DNA of 64,000 nucleotides from Planctomycetia bacterium (lineage in GTDB: Bacteria > Planctomycetota > Brocadiia > Brocadiales > Brocadiaceae): assembly GCA_015075005.1 (NCBI GenBank), contig JABTVC010000003.1, positions 248,001-312,000 of the forward strand, given 5' to 3'. The translations under genes were made by a program, and so were the position numbers. The notes under the pieces were generated by a model that worked only from the letters and a program-made list of their open reading frames with translations, did no database searches and was not told where the DNA came from. Positions within the stretch are counted from its first letter, which is position 1; each line of letters begins with the position of its first letter. This document shows, in pieces, positions 46,441-52,931 of the stretch.

Positions 46441-47352
46441 TTACTTGGGTATTTCCAGGGATATGTCCAGTGCCTTCGCTGAATGGGTAATGGCGCCGAC
46501 AGAGATTCTGTCCACACCCGTTTGCGCTACCAGGTGGACATTTTCCAAGGTAATATTTCCCGATGCCTCGGTAAGGGGCTGGCGTGTGCCCTCGCCATAC
46601 TTCCACCTTTTCACCAGCATCACTGCATCTTGTAATTGCTGAATATCCATATTATCAAACAGGATGATATCAACCCCCGCTTTAAGGGCGTCCGTAACCT
46701 CTCCGGGCGTCCTTGTCTCTAGCTCAATCAAAACACCCTTTCTTATCTTTTGTCTTACCACAGATACAGCCTTTTCAATGGTGCTGACATGGGAAGGGAC
46801 TTCATAGAATAACTTGTTTTTTATAATATCCAGGTGGTTGTCTTTTATGAGCACCTGGTCATAGAGCCCCATGCGGTGGTTAACTCCACCGCCCGCTGTT
46901 ACTGCATATTTTTCCAGATATCGCCAGCCGGGTACGGTCTTTCTTGTGTCCATAATGGAGGTTTTTAACGGTTTAATACGCTCAACAAAGTGTGATGTTA
47001 GCGTCGCAATCCCCGAGAGCCTCTGAAGAAAATTTAAAGCAATCCGCTCACCAGAGAGTAATACCTTTGCACTACCATGTATTATGGCGATGGTTTCTCC
47101 CTTATGAACAAGAGACCCCTCCTTCACCCATTCTTTAAAAAAGATATTTTTATCTAATTTTGAAAAAAAACTGCTAACAACGGGTAAACCAGCGATAGTC
47201 CCGTTTTCTTTCGCAGTAAAAACTCCTTCTACCATCAGGTTGTCAGGGATAAGGCTTTCTGTCGTAATATCCCCCGTAAAAATATCCTCCTGAATAGCTA
47301 GTTGAATAAGGGGATCGATCTTCGCCGGTTCGAAATGAATTTTCGTGTTCAT
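46441..47352 (-). CDS. nadC: Nicotinate-nucleotide pyrophosphorylase (carboxylating)
   Basis: 303 aa from ATG 47352 (MNTKIHFEPAKI), chosen over an in-frame TTG three codons upstream. Quinolinate phosphoribosyltransferase motifs: EDIFTGDITTESLIP, LSGERIALNFLQRLSGIATL, MDTRKTVPGWRYLEKYAVTA, GGGVNHRMGLYDQVLIKDNH, VLIELETRTPGEVTDALKAG, DIILFDNMD, VHLVAQTGVDRISVGAITHS. Arg and His residues for substrate binding are in place. It converts quinolinate and PRPP to nicotinate mononucleotide. First gene of a nadC-kdsB-pyrG run on the minus strand (61-bp gap to kdsB). Confidence 0.93.
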   Translation of the reverse strand: MNTKIHFEPAKIDPLIQLAIQEDIFTGDITTESLIPDNLMVEGVFTAKENGTIAGLPVVSSFFSKLDKNIFFKEWVKEGSLVHKGETIAIIHGSAKVLLSGERIALNFLQRLSGIATLTSHFVERIKPLKTSIMDTRKTVPGWRYLEKYAVTAGGGVNHRMGLYDQVLIKDNHLDIIKNKLFYEVPSHVSTIEKAVSVVRQKIRKGVLIELETRTPGEVTDALKAGVDIILFDNMDIQQLQDAVMLVKRWKYGEGTRQPLTEASGNITLENVHLVAQTGVDRISVGAITHSAKALDISLEIPK

Positions 47353-47494
47353 AATTAACAAGACATATTTAATCTTTTATCTTTCACGTGCCAACACCTC
47401 ATTAAACCCTATTTCATTGCTATTATATACTGTTTCGAAGAGAACTCAATACCATAATTGCCAATGATTGCCTCTGGAATATTTATTTTTTTCC

Positions 47495-47523
47495 TTGACA
47501 TCCAACAATGACTGTGTCATTAA
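47495..47523 (+). promoter_or_regulatory. Putative promoter before riboswitch 1, with short palindrome
   Basis: TTGACA at 47495-47500, then 17 nt, then CATTAA at 47518-47523 (a poor -10). AATGAC-TGT-GTCATT, a 15-bp palindrome, overlaps spacer and -10 and could be an operator. It lies about 60 nt upstream of the riboswitch, suitable to transcribe it. The -35 is perfect and the -10 is weak. Confidence 0.4.
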
Positions 47524-47585
47524 TGCATGAAAGAAGAATGTTGATTTTTAATGAAAAAGAAAAATACGTGAAGTAATAAAAAAAC

Positions 47586-47690
47586 ATACGATAAAGGCAA
47601 ACCCTGAGCAATCAGGGGACGCAAAGTAAAGGGTCTTTCAACGTACAAGGATGTAGTTAAAGACGCGCCTTATCCTTTCGTGAAAAAGAT
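47586..47690 (+). ncRNA. GEMM-I (cyclic di-GMP-I type) riboswitch
   Basis: The sequence contains the family hallmarks in order: GGCAAACC, a P2 stem closed by a GNRA loop (CCCTGA-GCAA-TCAGGG), GGACGCAAAG, and a second arm (GTCTTT...AAAGAC) with an inner hairpin (AAC-TAC/GTA-GTT). Flanking ACGA-TAAAG and CTTTCGT can form P1. GEMM-I RNAs bind c-di-GMP, and a variant class (GEMM-Ib) binds 3',3'-cGAMP. I cannot decide which from the sequence alone. A terminator follows directly, so control of transcription of the caspase-like gene at 47849 is expected. Confidence 0.88.
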
Positions 47691-47743
47691 AGCCTTACTG
47701 CCGAAGATGTTTACGAATATCTTTGCAGTAAGGCTTTTTTTAT
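47691..47743 (+). terminator. Riboswitch-associated intrinsic terminator
   Basis: AGCCTTACTGC and GCAGTAAGGCT pair perfectly over 11 bp. Inside, AAGAT and ATCTT extend the stem, and TTTTTTTATTTT follows. It lies immediately after the GEMM-I aptamer and about 105 bp before the caspase-like gene, making it the probable expression platform. Which ligand state allows read-through cannot be told here. Confidence 0.88.
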
Positions 47744-47848
47744 TTTACGGGTAAAAAAGGAGAGGGTAAGTGAGTTTATTAGGCAGGCCTTCATTGAATT
47801 GGTATGAATCTTACTTTACCCATAAACTTAACCAGACAGGAGGAATCT

Positions 47849-48685
47849 ATGCCAAAAGGTATTGCTCTAACAACGGGATTAAATGCCGTCAGCCCCACAC
47901 ATTATGGCGGCTGGTCGGGAGAACTCAATGCATGTGAAGCAGATGCCAGAGATATGGCGGAGATTGTAAAAGCAAAAGGGTTTGATGTAAAAACCTTACT
48001 CACCAAAGAAGCTACGCGAAAAAATGTTATTGATGGGATTAACAAGGCAGCCAGCACCCTAACATCCGGAGACATCTTTGTGCTGAGTTATTCCGGCCAC
48101 GGTGGTCAACTCCCTGACCTGAACAGCGATGAGGCTGATGCTCAGGATGAAACGTGGTGCCTCTATGATGGCGAACTGGTCGATGACGAAATTTATTCGT
48201 TGCTCGGCAAATTTGCGCAGGGTGTACGCATCCTGGTTTTTTCTGATAGTTGTCACAGTGGCACGGTAACAAAGCTCGCCTATTATCAATCCGCCTTGAA
48301 AACGTTGGGTTCAAGGGGAATCTCTCCGGAAATTCGGTATCGTTTCATGCCGATGGAAGTGGCGGTTCGCACGTATCGTGATAACAAAATATTCTATGAC
48401 CTCATCTTAAAAGATCCTCAATTGAAGGAATCGCACGATGCAGCCAAGGCCTCCGTGATCCTTATTTCCGGATGTCAGGATAACCAATTGTCCGCCGATG
48501 GTGCGTTTAACGGATTGTTCACCGCAAATTTGTTGCAGGTTTGGAATGAAGGAAAATTTAAGAAGGGATACCGGGCCTTTCACCGCGCCATCGTTAACCG
48601 TATGCCACCCGACCAGACACCAAACTATTTTCGCGTGGGGGAGACAAACCGCACCTTCGAAAAACAGAAACCGTTCACCATTTAG
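47849..48685 (+). CDS. Caspase-like cysteine peptidase (C14/metacaspase fold)
   Basis: 278 aa from ATG 47849, which follows CAGGAGGAATCT. The longer frame from 47804 runs over this site. A single p20-like catalytic domain: start GIALTTGLNAVSPTHYGGWS, DARDMAEIVKAKGFDVKTLL, catalytic His84 in FVLSYSGHGGQLPDL, Asp/Glu-rich loop DEADAQDETWCLYDG, catalytic Cys135 in LVFSDSCHSGTV, then ASVILISGCQDNQLSADGAF and a C-terminal piece with YRAFHRAIV. No signal peptide or membrane segment, so cytoplasmic. Such peptidases (type I metacaspase/orthocaspase group) cut after Arg/Lys or Asp. Bacterial members function in proteolytic signalling and, in some systems, cell-death defence. Preceded by a riboswitch/terminator. 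Substrate unknown. Confidence 0.9.
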   Translation: MPKGIALTTGLNAVSPTHYGGWSGELNACEADARDMAEIVKAKGFDVKTLLTKEATRKNVIDGINKAASTLTSGDIFVLSYSGHGGQLPDLNSDEADAQDETWCLYDGELVDDEIYSLLGKFAQGVRILVFSDSCHSGTVTKLAYYQSALKTLGSRGISPEIRYRFMPMEVAVRTYRDNKIFYDLILKDPQLKESHDAAKASVILISGCQDNQLSADGAFNGLFTANLLQVWNEGKFKKGYRAFHRAIVNRMPPDQTPNYFRVGETNRTFEKQKPFTI

Positions 48686-48774
48686 CGGGCCATGTATTCC
48701 CTGTCAACAATACCAGGCTACGGAGTGAGCAGTGAACCATGAAGCTGTAGGCGATGATGAAATAAACCAAAACA

Positions 48775-48853
48775 TACGATAAAGGCAATCCCTGAGCGAT
48801 CAGGGGAGGCAAAGTAAAGGGTCTTTTTTCAAAAAAAGGAGGTAGCTATCGTG
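48775..48853 (+). ncRNA. Second GEMM-I-like riboswitch overlapping a start codon
   Basis: Over 60 nt nearly repeats the first element: TACGATAAAGGCAA, P2 stem CCCTGA-GCGA-TCAGGG, GGAGGCAAAGTAAAGGGTCT. Differences are GGCAATCC for GGCAAACC and GGAGGC for GGACGC. The second arm is shrunk to CTTTTTT-C-AAAAAAAG, whose 3' side runs into the Shine-Dalgarno GGAGG at 48838-48842. ACGATA (48776-48781) is exactly complementary to TATCGT (48847-48852), which includes the first two bases of the GTG start. If it folds, P1 and the second arm would hide the initiation region, suggesting translational control. It may alternatively be a degenerate or specificity-changed copy. Confidence 0.7.
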
Positions 48854-49441
48854 GTTAGAGAATTAGTGAAAACCAAAAGACTGGAGTTTTTATTTGGTGG
48901 TTTACTTGCAGCTTCATTATTCATAGCTGGTTGTTGTAAGCCCGCTGTGATAGGTTCCCAGGCTGTTACGTTACGCCCACAGGAAACCTCCATGTGGTGT
49001 TGGGCTGCCAGTGGTGAAATGATAATGGATTTCCTGGGCCATGATGTGAGTCAATGCGACCAGGCAAATAAGCGTTTCGGGCATACAGATTGTTGTAATA
49101 ATCCCGTGCCGTCTGCGTGTATCAATGGCGGCTGGCCGGAATTCGATAAGTATAACTTCGAATTTAAAACTACCTCCGACGCACCCTTAAGTTGGGACCA
49201 GGTGAAAGACCAGATTTACTGTAAAAAGAAGCCATTTGCCTTTTCCTGGCACTGGTCTGGTGGTGGAGGGCATATGATGGTCGTAATAGGCTATGTAACT
49301 ATAGATGGGACAAATTATGTAACTATCAACGATCCGTGGCCACCGAACGTTGGCGATCAGCGCGTTAGCACATATGCCACATATGTCAGTGGTTCAGGCT
49401 ACACTCATTGGAATGACTATTACGACATTACCTATAAATAA
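48851..49441 (+). CDS. Papain-like (C39/C70-type) cysteine peptidase lipoprotein
   Basis: 196 aa, starting at GTG 48851 behind AAGGAGG. N-terminal basic/hydrophobic signal with lipobox FIAGC (Cys28), so probably a lipid-anchored extracytoplasmic protein. The catalytic set of AvrRpt2-like/peptidase_C39_2 enzymes is visible: QETSMWCWAASGEMIMDF (nucleophile Cys50), GGGGHMMVVIGYVT (His141), NYVTINDPWPPN (Asp161). Several extra cysteines (CDQ, DCCNNP, CINGG, YCKKK) could form disulfides. Homologues act as self-cleaving or substrate-specific proteases. Its start codon lies in the riboswitch-like element, and an exported protein of unknown function follows 13 bp downstream. Confidence 0.85.
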   Translation: MVRELVKTKRLEFLFGGLLAASLFIAGCCKPAVIGSQAVTLRPQETSMWCWAASGEMIMDFLGHDVSQCDQANKRFGHTDCCNNPVPSACINGGWPEFDKYNFEFKTTSDAPLSWDQVKDQIYCKKKPFAFSWHWSGGGGHMMVVIGYVTIDGTNYVTINDPWPPNVGDQRVSTYATYVSGSGYTHWNDYYDITYK

Positions 49442-49454
49442 GGGGGGAGATACC

Positions 49455-50093
49455 ATGCATCTTTTAATAACACTACTCTTCACAGTATTAGTTATGATTG
49501 CACAAGCAAATGCTCAATCGGATAATACAGAACCACAAAAAGTAGCATCAGAGTCAATAGTGACACTCCGCAAACTGGTTAACGAGCAGAACTACAAAGC
49601 AATGGGCTTTGAATCACCTGACGAAGTGTCTACTGTTGCCCTGGGGGAGCCCATTCGTGTTTTCCTGGTGCGACTTGACCAGTTGCGGGAGTATCAACCG
49701 GGAAGCGATCCCAACAAACTACTCATAGACGGCGATAAAATTATTTATCCTTTCACAGTAAAAGAACAGGTACGATCTTCGGTTGTTGTGGAAAAAATAA
49801 ATGAGGCTTGGAATGCTACAAATTTTGGTGGTCCTCACTTGATTAAAATCCTTGCTAACATCAGAAAAAATACCTCTGACTCCACAGGTCTGCCTATTTC
49901 GTCTTATTTTGCCGTCCAAGTAGCGGCCCTGAATCTCTATTTTGTTGGACATCGCACCGACAACGAACTGATGCTGACCCCTTTACTTGATGATCCGGGT
50001 TTTGAGTTCAAAGCAGGCCGTACCATGCCGGCTAAAGATGTGTTCTCTGCAATCCTTCCTTCAGCCAGGGAGCATAATGGATTACCACGATGA
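49455..50093 (+). CDS. Exported protein of unknown function, paired with the C39/C70-like peptidase
   Basis: 212 aa from ATG 49455 (GGGGGGAGATACC-ATG). A longer frame from 49350 overlaps the peptidase gene and is unlikely. Signal peptide MHLLITLLFTVLVMIAQANA with cleavage before QSDN. The mature protein is mixed alpha/beta with no cysteine and no recognised domain (PQKVASESIVTLRKLVNEQN, VALGEPIRVFLVRLDQLREY, ISSYFAVQVAALNLYFVGHR). The 13-bp spacing and shared export imply it functions with the peptidase, perhaps as substrate, inhibitor or immunity-type partner. This is inference. Confidence 0.75.
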   Translation: MHLLITLLFTVLVMIAQANAQSDNTEPQKVASESIVTLRKLVNEQNYKAMGFESPDEVSTVALGEPIRVFLVRLDQLREYQPGSDPNKLLIDGDKIIYPFTVKEQVRSSVVVEKINEAWNATNFGGPHLIKILANIRKNTSDSTGLPISSYFAVQVAALNLYFVGHRTDNELMLTPLLDDPGFEFKAGRTMPAKDVFSAILPSAREHNGLPR

Positions 50094-50218
50094 ATTCCTG
50101 TAATAAAACTGTTGAGAGGTGAAAAGAAGATAGAGACGACCGGAATGCTCAGGAGAGCAAGGGTTTTCGTGTTTTCTGAAAGGTACAAAATAATCTTAAA
50201 AGATAGGAGGTGACGTCA

Positions 50219-50299
50219 TTGCCCATTAAAAAAAGGTCTTATAATTATCCAATCATACCCAGTAAAGGCTTAAAGGAAGGAGGTGGAAACGTTTTTTAA
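50219..50299 (+). CDS. Possible 26-aa peptide
   Basis: A TTG codon 8 nt after a strong AGGAGG (50205-50210) opens MPIKKRSYNYPIIPSKGLKE followed by GGGNVF and TAA. The peptide has a basic start, aromatic Asn/Tyr core and a Gly-Gly-Gly segment. It could be a substrate peptide of the surrounding peptidase/radical SAM island, but short frames with good ribosome binding sites also arise by chance. A second AGGAGG overlaps the GGG codons without a start behind it. 106 bp without further features follow to the next gene. Confidence 0.35.
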   Translation: MPIKKRSYNYPIIPSKGLKEGGGNVF

Positions 50300-50405
50300 T
50301 CCCAATTGGTCTGCGAGCTTACATGAAGTGCGGGTACATAGAAGTTTTTGACATTACCATTTAACGGAAGGTTTTGTGAGACCTTACCAAACAAAGGAGG
50401 ATTAC

Positions 50406-50708
50406 ATGGCTGAAAAAAATGAGATAGGGACAATAACACTTAAGATTAATCCGGAACAGCTCAGGAAGATTGCCAATTCAGGTCGCCTTGAGGAATTTGT
50501 TGCGAAGGCAACTGATATTTTTAGACGTGATCTGAAGGCAGAATTGGTATCAGAGGCCGCCTCATCTGTTGCAACGTCCCTTTTCTTTGAGGATGGTGAA
50601 TATGGTACCGGGCCACGACCGCCTCACTGGTGGAATATCAAGCATATAGAAGTATTAACAACCAGGATAGAATCGCTCGAGCAATCAATTCTTAAAGCTG
50701 GAATGTAA
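50406..50708 (+). CDS. 100-aa protein, candidate peptide substrate of the adjacent radical SAM enzyme
   Basis: 100 aa from ATG 50406 (AAAGGAGGATTAC-ATG). The in-frame GTG at 50376 covers this site and is rejected. Residues 1-60 are a charged helical region (TLKINPEQLRKIANSGRLEE, DIFRRDLKAELVSEAASS). Residues 61-80 hold a distinctive FEDGEYGTGPRPPHWWNIKH. Residues 81-98 are a possible coiled coil. No signal peptide, no cysteine. Position before a lone radical SAM gene, leader-like N-terminus and Trp/His-rich core are what one expects of a RiPP precursor. It could also be a small partner protein of the enzyme. No family recognised. Confidence 0.65.
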   Translation: MAEKNEIGTITLKINPEQLRKIANSGRLEEFVAKATDIFRRDLKAELVSEAASSVATSLFFEDGEYGTGPRPPHWWNIKHIEVLTTRIESLEQSILKAGM

Positions 50709-50795
50709 GACTCAATAGCATGTTTTCACAATGGATAAAAATCTAATCTGAATCTCCTGTTGGTCGATGGAGATTTTCACTATTCATACCAGATG

Positions 50796-50831
50796 AAAGG
50801 TTAATGCGGGTTTAAACCCGCATTAACCTTT
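50796..50831. promoter_or_regulatory. Perfect 36-bp palindrome between the 100-aa gene and radical SAM gene
   Basis: AAAGGTTAATGCGGGTTT is followed directly by its exact reverse complement, giving 18-bp arms and no loop. As RNA it would make a long hairpin with a minimal loop, followed by ATTTC, not a T-run. It may attenuate or protect the transcript, setting different levels for the 100-aa protein and the enzyme, or be a protein-binding site. Confidence 0.8.
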
Positions 50832-50882
50832 ATTTCAGGCCAAAGAGATAAATCGGTGGTCAGATTTACAGGAGGATTTACT

Positions 50883-51998
50883 ATGGAAAAGTGCCGGCCA
50901 GACAATCTTTCGGAGTTTTTAACGCGAACGGGGAATCTCTTAATCCATCTGCTTGATCAGTGTAATTTACACTGTAAACATTGTTACCTTGACGCTTCTC
51001 CCTATGGCAACCATATATTACCTCTTGATTTAGTGCGACGAACCATAGATGAGGCACATGATTTAGGAATTAAATCAGTACAATTTAGCGGTGGCGAGCC
51101 CTTTCTCTATCCTCATATTCATGAGGTGTTATATACAACAAAGGGGAAAAATTTTACTGTAATTTTATCTACAAACGGAACACTCATAGATGATAAGGCG
51201 GCAGACCTCCTTGCTGAGATACATGCCTCTGTAGTAACAAGCATAGATGGTCCGCCTACTTATCACGACAGGTTTCGTGGAAAGAAGGGGAGTTTTGCTA
51301 AAGCAGAGGCTGGTATTGCCCATCTTGTTGACCATGGTGTGACGGTAAGGATAGTAACAACTGTCTGTGAGGATAGCGTCCAGTATATCGACTGGTGTGC
51401 AGAATGGGCAAACAAAATGAGAGCTGGTGCCATTCAATTTCAGCCTCTCGAAGGCATTGGCAGAGGAAAGGATATTGAGAATAAGCGGCTTTCTGAGGAG
51501 GGGCTCCATGATCTTTTCATCCATTTGAACGATCTTGCAGTATCTTATGCTTCCAAAGGTTTACAAATTAAGATGACATATCAAAGCCGCGACTATCTGA
51601 TTGCTCACCCATGCACAGCCTTTGTCTGCAATGGCGCGGACTGTCATCGGGGGGTAGAAAAGGAATTGAAAAAAATTGTCATTAGGGAAGATGGCTCGAT
51701 ACTGCCAGAGCTTGTGGATATTGACAGGCAATTTTCTATAGGCAATCTCCATAAGGATACGCTGAAGAATAATTTATTAATCTATCTCAATGAGAAATAT
51801 TCGTTTTTCGATCAACTATGTCGGGAGGTCTACCGTGATACGGTACATAATTATCCATCTCCTCTGATTCCCTGGAATGAAATATTAACGGAAAGAAGTC
51901 GAAGGTTTAAATCATTAACGGCCGGGGAAGAAGGAGTATTAAACAAGGGGTTAGGTCTTGAAACCGCCTGTTGCTCTGATGTATCTCCTCAAACCTAA
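50883..51998 (+). CDS. Radical SAM enzyme of the peptidase island
   Basis: 371 aa from ATG 50883 (ACAGGAGGATTTACT-ATG). The upstream in-frame start at 50856 is rejected. Radical SAM cluster C27-x3-C31-x2-C34 in LLDQCNLHCKHCYLDASPYG, SAM-binding GGEP at 70-73 (VQFSGGEPFLYPHI), VTSIDGPPTYHDRFRGKKGS and FQPLEGIGRGKD as in peptide-modifying (PqqE/AnSME-like) enzymes. The C-terminal third has cysteines (HPCTAFVCNGADCHRGVEKE, LCREVY, ACC) that may ligate an auxiliary cluster, though the full SPASM pattern is not seen. Likely substrate is the 100-aa protein upstream; inference from position. Confidence 0.85.
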   Translation: MEKCRPDNLSEFLTRTGNLLIHLLDQCNLHCKHCYLDASPYGNHILPLDLVRRTIDEAHDLGIKSVQFSGGEPFLYPHIHEVLYTTKGKNFTVILSTNGTLIDDKAADLLAEIHASVVTSIDGPPTYHDRFRGKKGSFAKAEAGIAHLVDHGVTVRIVTTVCEDSVQYIDWCAEWANKMRAGAIQFQPLEGIGRGKDIENKRLSEEGLHDLFIHLNDLAVSYASKGLQIKMTYQSRDYLIAHPCTAFVCNGADCHRGVEKELKKIVIREDGSILPELVDIDRQFSIGNLHKDTLKNNLLIYLNEKYSFFDQLCREVYRDTVHNYPSPLIPWNEILTERSRRFKSLTAGEEGVLNKGLGLETACCSDVSPQT

Positions 51999-52049
51999 AT
52001 CAGCGCCCGGATTCGGCGGTAAAGTGCTGAAACATTGTATCTTATCCTA

Positions 52050-52586
52050 TCAAAGCTGTTCTTCTCTCTGGGCAAATTTAAAATTTCTTACCATACTCTC
52101 AAAATCGCCCTGCACAGAACTAAATGAATCGAATGGGGACCAGCATACCAGATCGTAGACCTTGTCTCCCCTTTTGATGACGTAAGAATCGATCTTCAAT
52201 TGGCAATTATTCATTTCGCCATCTAAAATAGTATGGAGTGCACTGTGCCTGTCCACAAGCACCGTGACCTTCGATACGATTTTCTTGTTTGTTATTCCAA
52301 GAAAAAGGTGCCTATTGAGCATATCCAGCGAAAGCTTTTTATTCTCGATATCGCTGGAAATGACGACAATCATGGCTTTATGTTGTTTATGCCATAACGC
52401 AATGTCTTCCTTATCTACCCGAATTTGTTCCCACCCTTTTCCAGTTCCGGGTATGGTTATTGTGTAATTTTTATACGGCGGGGAAAAGATGCCCTCTTTG
52501 ATCTGTAATGGGGCACAACCGAGCATATAGATAAAACCTGAAATGGCCAGACAGGGGATTACCTTCTTCGTGCGAAAATACCACAT
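52050..52586 (-). CDS. Uncharacterised lipoprotein
   Basis: 178 aa from ATG 52586 (MWYFRTKKVIPCLAISG), which has AAAAGGAG at 5 nt. The ATG 52607 overlaps this site. Lipobox YMLGCAP. The mature protein reads like small beta-rich periplasmic lipoproteins (YKNYTITIPGTGKGWEQIRV, DIALWHKQHKAMIVVISSDI, GDKVYDLVCWSPFDSFSSVQ-GDFESMVRNF). The last block resembles DUF domains for outer-membrane-attached stress proteins. No catalytic motif. It converges on the radical SAM gene. Confidence 0.7.
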   Translation of the reverse strand: MWYFRTKKVIPCLAISGFIYMLGCAPLQIKEGIFSPPYKNYTITIPGTGKGWEQIRVDKEDIALWHKQHKAMIVVISSDIENKKLSLDMLNRHLFLGITNKKIVSKVTVLVDRHSALHTILDGEMNNCQLKIDSYVIKRGDKVYDLVCWSPFDSFSSVQGDFESMVRNFKFAQREEQL

Positions 52587-52893
52587 GATTACTCCTTTTC
52601 GTTTCATAGATATTCCTCAAACCTCTCCCACAAGGTGGCAGAGGCATTACCTTTAGAATTTGGCGGCATGGACTTTGAGTTGAACGCTCAGCCGAGCGAC
52701 AAGTTCGTTTGCCCTTGCTCAGGTTTATTTTACAAAAGTGAGATTTCGCTCATACTATTTCGATCATATTCTAATCTGGTTTGCCATAATCTGAAAACCT
52801 TATTTTTTAATCAGGGTATATTTTTTCTATACAAGAATTCCCCCTTTGGATAATTTCTGAAAAAAAGATAGTGCATATTTTAAGTAACAATAC

Positions 52894-52922
52894 TTGACAT
52901 ATCGTTACCGCTCATTTAATAT
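52894..52922 (+). promoter_or_regulatory. Sigma-70-type promoter of moeA, nearly leaderless
   Basis: TTGACA (52894-52899), 17-nt spacer, TAATAT (52917-52922). The moeA ATG is at 52932, only 10 nt after the -10, so transcription should begin within about 3 nt of the start codon, giving a leaderless or nearly leaderless mRNA. No Shine-Dalgarno is present, which agrees. The rest of the 345-bp gap shows nothing. Confidence 0.65.
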
Positions 52923-52931
52923 AACCAAACT

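Noticed and set aside
47849..48685. Abortive-infection/CBASS-type defence assignment for the caspase-like gene
   Set aside because: No cyclic-nucleotide synthase, sensor or gasdermin gene is adjacent. The only link to cyclic dinucleotides is the riboswitch.
50323..50364. 13-codon ORF MKCGYIEVFDITI
   Set aside because: No ribosome binding site, too short to support.
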